Shown: one piece after another, positions 28,838-38,168 of the stretch
How positions within the stretch are numbered: the stretch's first letter is position 1
Layout of the letters: each line of letters opens with the position of its first letter
Assembly: GCA_001725355.1 (NCBI GenBank)
Contig: MEGD01000012.1
Coordinates: 1 to 64,000 of the forward strand
DNA from: Novosphingobium sp. SCN 66-18
Lineage (GTDB): Bacteria > Pseudomonadota > Alphaproteobacteria > Sphingomonadales > Sphingomonadaceae
Direction of reading: 5' to 3'
DNA: 64,000 bases
The notes under the pieces: model-generated
The model's input: the letters and a program-made list of their open reading frames with translations, nothing else
Told to the model about the DNA's origin: nothing
Databases searched by the model: none
Position numbers and translations under genes: made by a program

Positions 28838-29560
28838 TCAGAAGCGGATCATGATCCTGCGCGCCAGCGCCGGGGAGATGGAATGCACCAGTTGCAGCAG
28901 CTTGACCATGCCCACGCTGGCCTCGTCCGCGTTGCGCTCCATCGCCGACACGATCTGGCGCGCGCATTCCTCCGGCGGCATCTTGCGGTTGGCGCGCTCC
29001 GCCGTCATCTGGGTATCGACCACCGGCGGCAGCGCTTCCAGCACGTGGATCGCGGTGTCCTTCAACTGGTAGCGCAGCGCCATGGTATAGCTGCGCAGGC
29101 CCGCCTTGGTCGCGCAATAGACCGCTCCACCGCCGTTGGGCGCGATACCGAGGCCGGAGGTCACGTTGACGATCATCGCCTCGGGCTGCGCGCGCAGCAC
29201 CGGCATCAGCCGCGCGATCAGGTGAATGGGGGCGTGAAGGTTGAGGAAGATCGTGCGTTCGGTGGACGCGAGATCAGGCGCGCCGTTGCGGAAATCATGG
29301 TCGGTCCCCGCCCCGGCATTGTTGACCAGAATGGCGATCTCTCGGCCCGCAAGGCCGGCGATCACCGCATCCACGCCTGCGGGCAGGGACAGATCGGCCT
29401 CGATCACCTCGAACCCGTCGGTCCGGGCGGCGGCGATCCTGTCGGCGGTGCGCCCGGTGGTGATGACGGTAACGCCCTTGTCGCGCAACTGGCGGACCAG
29501 GCGGGCGCCGATCCCGTCGGTGCCGCCCGTGACCAGCGCAACCTTGCCCTGCAACCGCAT
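28838..29560 (-). CDS. SDR family oxidoreductase (DltE-like)
   Basis: A 240-residue classical SDR with VTGGTDGIGARL, NNAGAG and the catalytic YCATK near residue 152. The ending is basic and hydrophobic (SPALARRIMIRF). ATG 29560 is the start; the frame upstream is open but not conserved. Just ahead of it lies a 17-bp palindrome that may be an operator. It is the first gene of a two-gene operon with the epimerase/dehydratase. Confidence 0.83.
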   Translation of the reverse strand: MRLQGKVALVTGGTDGIGARLVRQLRDKGVTVITTGRTADRIAAARTDGFEVIEADLSLPAGVDAVIAGLAGREIAILVNNAGAGTDHDFRNGAPDLASTERTIFLNLHAPIHLIARLMPVLRAQPEAMIVNVTSGLGIAPNGGGAVYCATKAGLRSYTMALRYQLKDTAIHVLEALPPVVDTQMTAERANRKMPPEECARQIVSAMERNADEASVGMVKLLQLVHSISPALARRIMIRF

Positions 29561-29598
29561 GTCCTGTCTCCCCGTTCGTGCGGGAAGACTATCAGGTA

Positions 29599-29615
29599 AG
29601 TTGCAACTTGCAACT
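29599..29615 (-). promoter_or_regulatory. 17-bp near-perfect palindrome, candidate operator
   Basis: AGTTGCAACTTGCAACT is its own reverse complement except for the central base. It lies 39 bases upstream of the SDR start at 29560 and abuts the end of gor. Such palindromes are typical TetR- or GntR-type operators, but no regulator gene is adjacent. Confidence 0.5.
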
Positions 29616-29616
29616 T

Positions 29617-30972
29617 TTATCGCATGAGGACCAGTTCCTCCGCCATCGACGGGTGCAGCGCGACGGTGGCATCGAAATCGGCCTTGGTCAGCCGCGCCTT
29701 CACCGCGATCGCCGCCGCCTGCAGGATCTCGGGCGAATCCGGGCCGATCATGTGGATGCCCAGCACGCGGTCGGTCTGGGCATCGACGATCATCTTGTAG
29801 AGCCCGCGCTCCGGACGATGGGCGAAGATGTTCTTCATCGGCCGGAAATCGGACGAATAGACCCTGATGTTGCCATAGGCGTTGCGCGCCTGCCCCTCGG
29901 TGAGGCCAACGCCCGCCAGCGGCGGTTGCGAGAATACCGCGCTGGGGATGCAGGCGTAATCGATCCGCACGTCCTTGCCTCCGAACACCCGGTCGGCGAA
30001 CGCGTGCCCTTCGCGAATGGCCACGGGCGTCAGTTGCACGCGATCGGTCACGTCGCCCACGGCATAAATGCTGTCGCAGGTGGTCTTCGCGGTATCGTCG
30101 ACCCGGATCTCGCCCCGTTCGCCCAGCTCGACGCCGGCGGTCTCCAACCCCAGACCGGCAACGTTCGGCCGGCGACCGGTGGCCACCAGCACGGCGTCGG
30201 CCGGAATCGGGTCCTGCGCGCCTTTCACCCACACGTGCAGGCAGCCGTCCTCCTGCTTTTCCACCTTGGTGATCGGGCAGTTGAAACGATAGGTGATGCC
30301 GCGCGCCATGGTGATCTGCAGCAGGCGATCGCGCAGCGTCTCGTCATACCCCCGCAGGATCGCGTCGCTGCGGTTCACCACGGTTACCGCGCTGCCCAGC
30401 GCGTTGAAGATGCCGGCAAACTCCAGCGCGATATAGCCGGCGCCCTGGATGACGATGCGGCGCGGCAGTTCAGGCAGGTGGAACACCTCGTTGGAGGTGA
30501 TGCAGTGTTCGTTGCCTTCGAACTCGGGCATCAGCGGCCAGGCGCCGGTGGCGACGAGGATGTACTTCGCCGTAATGTCCCGTCCCGAAGCGAGCCGCAC
30601 GCCGTGCGGCCCGGTGATCGTGGCGCGTTCGAGGAAACGTTCGACCTTGTGGTTTTCCAGCGTGGTGGTGTAGGCCTCGTTCAGGCGATCGACATCCTTC
30701 AGCACCGCGTCGCGCAGCGTCGGCCAGTCGAAATGCATCTTCTCGACCGTCCAGCCGTAATTGGACGCATCCTGCAGTTCCTCGGCGAAGTGCGATCCGT
30801 ACACGAGCAGTTTCTTGGGCACGCAGCCCCGGATCACGCAGGTGCCGCCGACCCGGTATTCCTCCGCCACGGCCACGCGCGCGCCGTGCGATGCCGCGAT
30901 CCGGCTGGCGCGCACGCCGCCCGAACCCGCGCCGATGACGAAAAGATCGTAGTCGTATTCCTGCTCAGCCAT
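29617..30972 (-). CDS. gor: Glutathione-disulfide reductase
   Basis: A 451-residue pyridine nucleotide-disulfide oxidoreductase reducing oxidised glutathione with NADPH. FAD motif VIGAGSGGVRASRIA, the redox disulfide GGTCVIRGCVPKKL, and the C-terminal active-site segment ALHPSMAEELVLM. GCVPKKL and the lack of an interface extension fit glutathione reductase rather than mercuric or dihydrolipoyl enzymes. ATG 30972 begins right before the flavin fold; the 17 upstream residues are not conserved. Confidence 0.93.
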   Translation of the reverse strand: MAEQEYDYDLFVIGAGSGGVRASRIAASHGARVAVAEEYRVGGTCVIRGCVPKKLLVYGSHFAEELQDASNYGWTVEKMHFDWPTLRDAVLKDVDRLNEAYTTTLENHKVERFLERATITGPHGVRLASGRDITAKYILVATGAWPLMPEFEGNEHCITSNEVFHLPELPRRIVIQGAGYIALEFAGIFNALGSAVTVVNRSDAILRGYDETLRDRLLQITMARGITYRFNCPITKVEKQEDGCLHVWVKGAQDPIPADAVLVATGRRPNVAGLGLETAGVELGERGEIRVDDTAKTTCDSIYAVGDVTDRVQLTPVAIREGHAFADRVFGGKDVRIDYACIPSAVFSQPPLAGVGLTEGQARNAYGNIRVYSSDFRPMKNIFAHRPERGLYKMIVDAQTDRVLGIHMIGPDSPEILQAAAIAVKARLTKADFDATVALHPSMAEELVLMR

Positions 30973-31093
30973 GGTCTGCTCCTGTCGAGCGATGCATATG
31001 GCGGGCCGGTGACGGATTGCCAATGGCGGCGCGCAAGAGTTTCGTTTGCCAGACTAACGAAAATTCGCTCGTACCGTCCTATTCGCCCCTGCT

Positions 31094-32614
31094 CTATTCC
31101 CCGATGCCGGCCGCCGCCAGCAGCGCCTCGGTGGAAGGGTCGAAGCCCTCCCCGCCGCCGGACTCGATCTGTTTCGCGATCGCCTTGCCCAGTTCGACGC
31201 CGAACTGGTCGAAGGGATTTATCCCCAGCAGCATCGCCGAAACGAACGTGCGGTGTTCGTGGAACGCGATCAGCGCGCCCAGCGTTGCCGGGTTGAGATC
31301 GTCGCAGAAGATCGTGGCCGAAGGCCGGTCGCCCGGATAGGCGCGCGCGCCGTCGTCGGAAGCCTTGCCCGCCATCAGCGCCGCGCCTTGCGCGAAGCAG
31401 TTCGACAACAGGATGCGGTGGTGCGCCGGATCAAGATCGTGGCCCGGCACCTTTACCGCCAGGAAATCCACCGGGATCAGGTGCGTACCCTGATGGAGCA
31501 ACTGGAACACCGCGTGCTGCGCGTCGGTGCCCACCCCGCCCCATGTCACCGGCGCGCTGGGCCGGGCGAGCGGCTGGCCGTCGGCCGTCACCCGCTTGCC
31601 GTTCGATTCCATCTCCAGCTGCTGGAGATAATCGGGCAACAAGCGCAGGCGTTCGTCATAGGCAAACACGGCGCGGGTCTGGCAGCCGCGCGCCTGCGTG
31701 TAATAGAGATCGGCGAAGGCGGCGCGGACGACCACGTTCCTGTCCAGCGGAGCTTCGATGAAATGCCGGTCGATCGCCGCCGCGCCTTCCAGGAACTCCC
31801 CGAACGCCTGCGTGCCGAGCGCCAGCGCGACGGGGAAACCGATCGACGACCACAGCGAATAACGCCCGCCCACCGTTTCCGCGAACGGCAGTACGCGGGT
31901 TTCGTCCACGCCCCATTCGACAGCCTTCTCTGGCGCGGCAGTCAGCGCCACCACGCGGCCATAGGGATCGTCGACCCCGCCTTCGCGCAACCATTCCAGC
32001 GCACTGGCGGCGTTGGTCATGGTCTCGGTGGTGGTGAAGGTCTTGGAGGCGACCGCGATCAGCGTCGTCGCCGGATCGCAGGCGGCCATCGCGGCTTCCA
32101 GCGCGCAACCATCGATGTTCGAAACGACATGCACGTCGACCAGCGCGCTTTCGCGGGCCAGCGCGTCGATCGCCAGCGCCGGTCCAAGCGCGGAACCACC
32201 GATGCCGATATGGATCAGGCTTTTGACATCCCCCAGCACGCCCGCGTGGATCGCGTCGACGAGCGCCCGCATCCGCGCGTGCAGAGCGCCAGCTTCCTCG
32301 ACGCTGGCATCACTGCCCACGCCGCGCTGGGCGGCGTGTTCGGCGGCGCGCCCTTCGGTGTTGTTGATCCGTGCGCCGGCGAAAAGCTGCTCGCGCTTAC
32401 CCGCAAGGTCCATCGTGCCGGCGATCTCGCCCAGCACCCGTTCCACGTCCGGCGAAAGATGCGTCTTCGACCAGTCGAAGCGGATCGGCCCGCCGGGAAG
32501 CTCCAGTTCGGTGCTGTAGCGCGCGAGGCGCTCCGAATCGTCGAACAAGTCCTTCAATGAAGGCCGCGCCAGCGCTTCCAGAGCGCTCCAGCCCGCAAGA
32601 TCCTGTTCACTCAT
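31094..32614 (-). CDS. pgi: Glucose-6-phosphate isomerase
   Basis: A 506-residue phosphoglucose isomerase, interconverting glucose-6- and fructose-6-phosphate. IHIGIGGSALGP, VVSNIDG, ASKTFTTTETMTNA, the signature VGGRYSLWSSIGFPVAL, and the catalytic GTHLIPVDFLA are all visible. Slightly shorter than the 549-residue E. coli form. ATG 32614 is chosen for the SDR-like start MSEQDLAGW and fit with the family; 22 upstream residues are in frame. It diverges from lepB. Confidence 0.95.
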   Translation of the reverse strand: MSEQDLAGWSALEALARPSLKDLFDDSERLARYSTELELPGGPIRFDWSKTHLSPDVERVLGEIAGTMDLAGKREQLFAGARINNTEGRAAEHAAQRGVGSDASVEEAGALHARMRALVDAIHAGVLGDVKSLIHIGIGGSALGPALAIDALARESALVDVHVVSNIDGCALEAAMAACDPATTLIAVASKTFTTTETMTNAASALEWLREGGVDDPYGRVVALTAAPEKAVEWGVDETRVLPFAETVGGRYSLWSSIGFPVALALGTQAFGEFLEGAAAIDRHFIEAPLDRNVVVRAAFADLYYTQARGCQTRAVFAYDERLRLLPDYLQQLEMESNGKRVTADGQPLARPSAPVTWGGVGTDAQHAVFQLLHQGTHLIPVDFLAVKVPGHDLDPAHHRILLSNCFAQGAALMAGKASDDGARAYPGDRPSATIFCDDLNPATLGALIAFHEHRTFVSAMLLGINPFDQFGVELGKAIAKQIESGGGEGFDPSTEALLAAAGIGE

Positions 32615-32727
32615 CGCGCCGGTATCCCTTTTCTTCGCAGTTGCGAAACTCCTCATGCCCGCTCGCAAGCCTTCCGCCAAGCGTCCCGTTCATCTCCGGT
32701 ACGGGTGCGCAGACGTATTCCGGCACA

Positions 32728-32742
32728 GTGTATTACATACAC
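32728..32742. promoter_or_regulatory. GTGTAT-N3-ATACAC palindrome between pgi and lepB
   Basis: A 15-base symmetric sequence in the 159-base divergent region between pgi and lepB. It overlaps the AT-richest part and could be an operator or part of a promoter for lepB. This rests on symmetry and position only. Confidence 0.3.
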
Positions 32743-32773
32743 AACACACTTGACGAAAGCGCGCCCCCTCCAC

Positions 32774-33670
32774 ATGACCGCGACGATGACCGAGACTCCC
32801 GAGACTCCAGCCGCCCCAGAGAGCGCCGCCTCCCCCGCCGGAACGCCGGGTTCAGGAGGCTTGCCCCCGATCGCGGGCAAGCCGAAAAAGGAGAAGAAGG
32901 AGGACAGCTTCGCCGTCTTCCTGATCAAGCTGGTGCTCGTGGTCGCGATTTTCCGCAGCTTCATCTTCTCGCCGTTCAACATTCCTTCGGAATCGATGCT
33001 GCCGCGGCTGGAGAACGGCGATTACCTGCTCGCGGCCAAGTGGCCCTATGGCTTTTCCAGCTATTCGCTGCCGTTCGGCGTGCCGCTGCTGCCGCACCGC
33101 ATCCTGGCCGGTACGCCCAAGCGCGGCGACGTGGTGATCTTCAAGGCGCCGCCGGGCAACGACGTGGACTACATCAAGCGCGTGATCGGCCTGCCGGGCG
33201 ATACCGTGCAAATGGTGGGCGGCGTGCTGCATCTCAACGGCAAGCCGGTGCCCAAGCAGCGGATCGAGGATTTCGTGATCCACGTATCGGCCAACACGAA
33301 CTGCATCTCGCCCGAGTTCGAGGCGGTGGAGAAGGACGGTTCGCCAAGCTGCCACTATCCGCAGTACCGCGAGACGCTGCCCGAAGGCAAAAGCTACAAC
33401 GTGCTGGACCTCGGCTATCGCCCGCAGGACGATACTCCGCCCGTGGTGATCCCCGAGAACCGGCTGTTCCTGATGGGCGACAACCGCGACAATTCGATGG
33501 ACAGCCGCTTCCCGGCGGTGGAGGGCGCAGGGATCGGGCTGGTGCCGATGGACAACCTGATCGGCCGCGCGACCATCGTCATGTGGTCCACCGACGGTTC
33601 GGCCAACTGGTTCCTGCCCTGGACCTGGTTCACCGCGGCGCGCTGGAACCGGCTTGGGGGGCTGTTCTGA
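32774..33670 (+). CDS. lepB: Signal peptidase I
   Basis: A 298-residue type I signal peptidase, cleaving Sec and Tat signal peptides at the outer face of the inner membrane. An acidic/proline-rich N-terminal tail (about 45 residues) precedes one transmembrane helix, then the catalytic Ser in IPSESMLP (Ser74), the Lys in DYIKRVIGLPGD (Lys135) and the box GDNRDNSMDSRF. ATG 32774 is chosen; ATG 32786 is in frame four codons later. It begins the lepB-rnc-era run, an order seen in many proteobacteria. Confidence 0.95.
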   Translation: MTATMTETPETPAAPESAASPAGTPGSGGLPPIAGKPKKEKKEDSFAVFLIKLVLVVAIFRSFIFSPFNIPSESMLPRLENGDYLLAAKWPYGFSSYSLPFGVPLLPHRILAGTPKRGDVVIFKAPPGNDVDYIKRVIGLPGDTVQMVGGVLHLNGKPVPKQRIEDFVIHVSANTNCISPEFEAVEKDGSPSCHYPQYRETLPEGKSYNVLDLGYRPQDDTPPVVIPENRLFLMGDNRDNSMDSRFPAVEGAGIGLVPMDNLIGRATIVMWSTDGSANWFLPWTWFTAARWNRLGGLF

Positions 33671-34365
33671 GCAAGCCCCAGCCCGTCCCGGCCGCACCGC
33701 TGGCCGATGACACGATTGCCTTCCTGACCGCCCTGACCGGCCATGCGCCCTTGCGCGACGACCTGTGGCGCGAAGCGCTGACGCATGGATCGATGGGCGA
33801 GGCGCGCGATTACCAGCGGCTCGAATTCCTGGGCGATCGCGTACTCGGCCTCGCCATCGCCGACTGGCTGCACGAAAAGAGCGATGCCGCCGAAGGCAAG
33901 CTCTCGCAGCGGCTCAACGCTTTGGTCAGCCGCGAGACCTGCGCCGACGTTGCGCGCACGCTGGGCGTGCCCGCACACATCCGTCTGGGCAAACAGGCGC
34001 GCGACGATGGCGGCGCGGACAGCGACAACATCCTGGGCGACGTGATGGAAGCGCTGATCGGCGCTTTGTTCGTCGACCGTGGCTTCGACGTGGCCCAGGC
34101 CTTCGTGCGGCGCGCGTGGGACAAGCCGATGGCCGGCGGCGCTGGCCAGCGCAAGCATCCCAAGGCCGCGCTGCAGGAATGGGCCGCCGGCAACCGCCGC
34201 AAGCCCCCGGTCTATACGCTGGTCCGCCGCGATGGACCGGATCACGCCGCCAGCTTCACCGTCAGCGTCGAGGTAAAGGGCGTGGGCGTGATGGAAGCGC
34301 GCGGATCGAGCAAGCAGGAAGCGGAAACCTCCGCCGCCCGCGAATTCATGAACCGGTTCGCCTAG
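33667..34365 (+). CDS. rnc: Ribonuclease III
   Basis: A 232-residue RNase III that cuts double-stranded RNA during rRNA and mRNA maturation. The signature YQRLEFLGDRVLGLAIADW carries the catalytic acids, with a second acid in LGDVMEALIGALFVDRG; a double-stranded RNA-binding domain follows (KAALQEWAAGN to the end). No ATG, GTG or TTG lies near the expected N-terminus. CTG 33667, overlapping the lepB stop (CTGA) after a GGGGGG stretch, is the best candidate start. The next in-frame ATG would remove part of the catalytic domain. Confidence 0.9.
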   Translation: MSKPQPVPAAPLADDTIAFLTALTGHAPLRDDLWREALTHGSMGEARDYQRLEFLGDRVLGLAIADWLHEKSDAAEGKLSQRLNALVSRETCADVARTLGVPAHIRLGKQARDDGGADSDNILGDVMEALIGALFVDRGFDVAQAFVRRAWDKPMAGGAGQRKHPKAALQEWAAGNRRKPPVYTLVRRDGPDHAASFTVSVEVKGVGVMEARGSSKQEAETSAAREFMNRFA

Positions 34366-34485
34366 GGTCAGGACCCATTACTGGCGGAAAGAGTTGCCCG
34401 CCGGGCAGCTTGCCTTCTTCCGGCAACCGGCGCTTCACGCTAAACAGGAAACAGCCCCCGCTGACTTGGGGCGAATGGAGTTATT

Positions 34486-35421
34486 TTGACGGAAACCAAC
34501 GCAAGGGAACGCTGCGGCCTCGTCGCGGTGATCGGGGCGCCCAACGCGGGCAAGTCCACGCTGGTCAACGCGCTGGTGGGCCAGAAGGTCGCCATCGTCT
34601 CGGCCAAGGCGCAGACCACGCGCGCGCGGCTGATGGGGATCGCGCTGGAGGACCTGCCCACCGATGCGGGAGGCGTCGATAGAGTGCAGATCATCCTCGC
34701 CGACACGCCCGGTATCTTCGAACCGCGCCGCCGGCTGGACCGCGCGATGGTCAGCGCCGCGTGGGAAGGCGCCGTCGAAGCCGATGCGATCCTGCTGGTG
34801 GTCGATGCCCGCAAGAAGAAGCGCGACTATCTCGAACCGATTCTTGCCGCGCTGGCCGAACGCAAGGAACGGAAGATCCTGGTGCTCAACAAGGTGGATT
34901 CCACCCCCAAGGAACCGCTGCTGGTCATGGCCGAGGAACTGAGCGCGCAAGGCGCGTTCGACGAGGTGTTCTTCGTCTCCGCGCTGACCGCCGATGGCGT
35001 GCCGGAACTCAAGCGGCGCCTTGCCGCGCTGATGCCGGAAGGCGTGTGGCACTATCCCGAAGATCAGGTTTCGGATGCCAGCGAACGTCTGCTGGCGACC
35101 GAGATCACGCGCGAGCAGCTCTACCGCCAGTTGCATGACGAACTGCCCTATGACAGCGCGGTGCGGCCCGAAAGCTACCAGCACAAGGCCGACGGGTCGG
35201 TGGAAATCCACCAGCAGATCGTGATCGCGCGCGATAGCCAGAAATCCATCGTGCTGGGCAAGGGCGGCGCCCGGATCAAGGCGATCGGCGAGGCCGCGCG
35301 CAAGGAACTGGCGGAGTTGCTGGGCGTGAAAGTCCACCTGTTTCTGCATGTGAAGGTAGAGGAAGGCTGGGCCGACAGCCGCGAAATCTACGAGGAAATC
35401 GGGCTGGACTGGGTGAAGTGA
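34486..35421 (+). CDS. era: GTPase Era
   Basis: A 311-residue Era GTPase, which binds 16S rRNA and helps 30S assembly. G1 is GAPNAGKST (residues 18-26), G3 DTPG, G4 NKVD; the C-terminal KH domain carries VLGKGGARIKAIGEAARKEL. The start is TTG 34486 with GGAG five bases before it. It lies 120 bases after rnc. Its stop overlaps the GTG start of the next gene. Confidence 0.95.
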   Translation: MTETNARERCGLVAVIGAPNAGKSTLVNALVGQKVAIVSAKAQTTRARLMGIALEDLPTDAGGVDRVQIILADTPGIFEPRRRLDRAMVSAAWEGAVEADAILLVVDARKKKRDYLEPILAALAERKERKILVLNKVDSTPKEPLLVMAEELSAQGAFDEVFFVSALTADGVPELKRRLAALMPEGVWHYPEDQVSDASERLLATEITREQLYRQLHDELPYDSAVRPESYQHKADGSVEIHQQIVIARDSQKSIVLGKGGARIKAIGEAARKELAELLGVKVHLFLHVKVEEGWADSREIYEEIGLDWVK

Positions 35422-36311
35422 CGGCCTTGCGGGCGGGTTTCCTGGCCCTTGCGTTCGCCCTGGCCCTCCCTTCGGGCGCGGTGGCGCAAGGTCTGCCCGC
35501 CGGCGCGCGCTATGTCGCCATTGGCGATTCCTTCGCGTCCGGCCTGCAGCTTGGCCCGCCAGACGCCGGCACGCCACCGCGCTGTTCGCGCACGGCCGCC
35601 AGTTACGCCCATCTCGTGGCCCAGCGCCTGAACCTGGTGCTGGCGGACGCAACGTGCAGTTCGGCCAAGACGGAACACGTGCTGGGCAAGTGGGACGAAC
35701 TGCCGCCGCAGATCGATGCCGTCACGCCCGATACCCGGCTCGTCACCGTGACGATCGGCGCCAACGACGTGCGCTATGTCAGCGATTTCTTCGCGGGGCT
35801 GTGCCGTCTTTCCCCCGAAACCCGCAGCAAGCCCGAATGCGCCCTGCCGCCCCCGCTACCCGATCAGGCGGTCTGGACCGCGCTGGAAGCCAACCTGCGC
35901 CTGATTGCCGCGCAAGTGCGCACACGCGCGCCGGCCGCGCGGCTGGTGTTCGTCGATTATCTGGCGCTGCTGCCCCGTCTGGTTCTGTGCGACCGCACGC
36001 CCCTAACGCCTGCCGAAGCCGTCGACCGGCGCGCGGTGGGCGACCGGCTGCGGGAGGTGATCGCGCGCGTCGCCGGGCAGGAGGGAGCACTGCTGATCGA
36101 GGCGGCCCGCATGTCACGTTCGCACACGCCCTGTTCCGTCATCCCCTGGGCCTCTGGCTATCCGGGTTTCGGAACAGGCCCCGCCTGGCACCCGACCGCG
36201 CTCGGCCACGCCGCCATTGCCGACGAAATCGTGCGACGGCTGGTCCCGGTGCCCGGCGCGACACCTCCCCCACCGGTATTCATCGTAACCCCACGGCCTC
36301 CAACTCGCTGA
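35418..36311 (+). CDS. SGNH/GDSL-family hydrolase, secreted
   Basis: A 297-residue secreted esterase or lipase of the SGNH superfamily. A signal peptide (residues 1-24, ending VAQG) is followed by block I GDSFASGLQ with the nucleophile Ser, block III GANDVRY and block V WHPTALGH with the catalytic His. Several Cys pairs suggest disulfides as in the Streptomyces-type lipases. The start is GTG 35418, overlapping the era stop. Its ester substrate is unknown. Confidence 0.88.
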   Translation: MTALRAGFLALAFALALPSGAVAQGLPAGARYVAIGDSFASGLQLGPPDAGTPPRCSRTAASYAHLVAQRLNLVLADATCSSAKTEHVLGKWDELPPQIDAVTPDTRLVTVTIGANDVRYVSDFFAGLCRLSPETRSKPECALPPPLPDQAVWTALEANLRLIAAQVRTRAPAARLVFVDYLALLPRLVLCDRTPLTPAEAVDRRAVGDRLREVIARVAGQEGALLIEAARMSRSHTPCSVIPWASGYPGFGTGPAWHPTALGHAAIADEIVRRLVPVPGATPPPPVFIVTPRPPTR

Positions 36312-36516
36312 CCAACACGGCGGTATTCCCACGGGGTCCCGGCGCGCCAGGCGTTCCTCCCAACGCTCCGCCTTGCGGTTTCCGATTGTCGTTCACTGGC
36401 GATACAGGTTATGGCGCCAAATGAGGGGCGTCGGCCATTATCGCGTTCGCAAGCGCGAAGGTATCGATTTGCTCGCCCGTTACAGGTCTAGCGTGCAGCA
36501 GCAACGGAGCGAATGA

Positions 36517-38115
36517 ATGGTCGAAAGCGTCGGTGCCGTCCGGACGACGTCGGTCCGAACCCAGGATGCACCGCCCCTGCTCTCGGCCACGCTTCCGGTC
36601 CGGGCCGCCGCCGCGTGGCGACAGCTGCGCCTGCCGGACTGGCTGACGCTGGCGTTGAGCTACCTTACGCTGACGCTGCTGCTGCGCGCGCTGCTGATCG
36701 GCAATCCGGTGATCCACATCGACGAACAGTTCTATCTGCTCGTCGGCGACCGGATGCTGCACGGCGCCGTGCCCTATGTGGACATCTGGGACCGCAAGCC
36801 GATCGGCCTGTTCCTGCTGTTCGAGCTGTTTCACCTGTTCCCCGGCGATGGCGTCGTCACCTATCAGCTGGCGGGCGTGCTCAGCACGGTGGCGACGGCG
36901 ATGGTGATCGAACGGCTTTCGCGCGAGATCGCGCCACGGGCGGGAGCATGGCAGGCCGGGTTCGCCTACATCCTGTTCATGCCGGTATTCAACTGCGTGC
37001 TGGGACAGGCGCCGGTGTTCTTCAATCTGCCGGTCGCGCTTGCCGCGTGGGCCGTGGTCGATACGCTCAAGCGCCTTGAGGACCCGCAATTGCTCTGGCG
37101 CGGCGCCGGCATCATGGCGCTGGTCGGCATCGCCATGCAGATCAAGTACACGGTGGTGTTCGAGGGCGTGGCCTTCGGTGCGCTGCTGCTCGGCCGCGCC
37201 TATGCCGATGTCTGGTCATGGAAGAAGCTGGGCGCCGCCGCGCTGCTCTGGATAGCGGCCGCACTGGCGCCGACGGCGCTCGCGCTCGGCATCTATGGCG
37301 CGATGGGCCATGCCGGCGCCTTCATGCAGGCCAATTTCTTCTCGATCATGTCACGCCAGTCCGATGGCGAGGCCTGGTGGCGGCTGACCAAGGAAATGCT
37401 CACCCTCGCCCCGTTCTGGCTCGCGATCTTCCACGCCCCGCGCCATCTGGCGATGACCGGCGGTTCCTATCCCCGCGCGCGGCATGTGCTGCGTGCCTGG
37501 GGCGTGGCGGCGTTCGCCGGATTCCTGGCGTTCGGCACCTGGTACGATCACTACGTCGGGCCTCTGCTGGCCCCCCTGTGCATTCTGGCCGCACCCGCGC
37601 TGGGGCGGCAGATCCGCGGGGAGAAGTGGTATGCGCGGTTCATGCTGGGGCTGGGCGCGATCGGCGGCGTGGTCGTCCCCGCCTACCAGTTCTATCACCA
37701 CGGCACGCTTGGCGATGTGGAACACGCCACCAGCCTGATCCGCGCCGAACTGGGCGATGGCTGCTTCTATATGAACGAAGGCGATCCGGTGCTCTACCAG
37801 ACCACCAACGCCTGCCTTGCCACGAGCTATATCTTCCCCACGCACCTTGCCGGAGCGGTGGAAAGCCGTTCGCTGGGCATCGATGTGGAAGACGAGATGC
37901 GGCGGATCATGGCGCGGCGTCCGAGCGTGGTGATGGTTGGCGTCAAGCCGCTGTCACGGCCGGCCAACCAGTCTTCGCGCGCGCTGCTGATGCGGCTGCT
38001 GGACCGCGACTACGAAACCTACGCCACGGTCGCGATCGGCACTCGCAACTTCCGCCTGTACCGCCTCAAGCCCGTTCAGCCCGAAATCGCCCCGCGCCCC
38101 GCCGCCGATCGCTGA
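36517..38115 (+). CDS. Membrane glycosyltransferase, GT39-like (GT-C fold)
   Basis: A 532-residue polytopic membrane protein with about ten helices. The first periplasmic loop has the Asp-Glu pair HIDEQFYLLVGDRMLHG (near residues 67-83) followed by VDIWDRKPIGLF, typical of GT39/ArnT-like glycosyltransferases that use polyprenyl-phosphate sugars. The C-terminal part is soluble. GGAG at 36505-36508 supports ATG 36517. It starts a group with a GT22-like gene and a Sel1 lipoprotein gene, probably for a surface glycan. Confidence 0.8.
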   Translation: MVESVGAVRTTSVRTQDAPPLLSATLPVRAAAAWRQLRLPDWLTLALSYLTLTLLLRALLIGNPVIHIDEQFYLLVGDRMLHGAVPYVDIWDRKPIGLFLLFELFHLFPGDGVVTYQLAGVLSTVATAMVIERLSREIAPRAGAWQAGFAYILFMPVFNCVLGQAPVFFNLPVALAAWAVVDTLKRLEDPQLLWRGAGIMALVGIAMQIKYTVVFEGVAFGALLLGRAYADVWSWKKLGAAALLWIAAALAPTALALGIYGAMGHAGAFMQANFFSIMSRQSDGEAWWRLTKEMLTLAPFWLAIFHAPRHLAMTGGSYPRARHVLRAWGVAAFAGFLAFGTWYDHYVGPLLAPLCILAAPALGRQIRGEKWYARFMLGLGAIGGVVVPAYQFYHHGTLGDVEHATSLIRAELGDGCFYMNEGDPVLYQTTNACLATSYIFPTHLAGAVESRSLGIDVEDEMRRIMARRPSVVMVGVKPLSRPANQSSRALLMRLLDRDYETYATVAIGTRNFRLYRLKPVQPEIAPRPAADR

Positions 38116-38168
38116 CGCCAGCCCGTCATTCCCGCTGCCCCTCTTAACAGCATCGGCCTGTTCGGATC

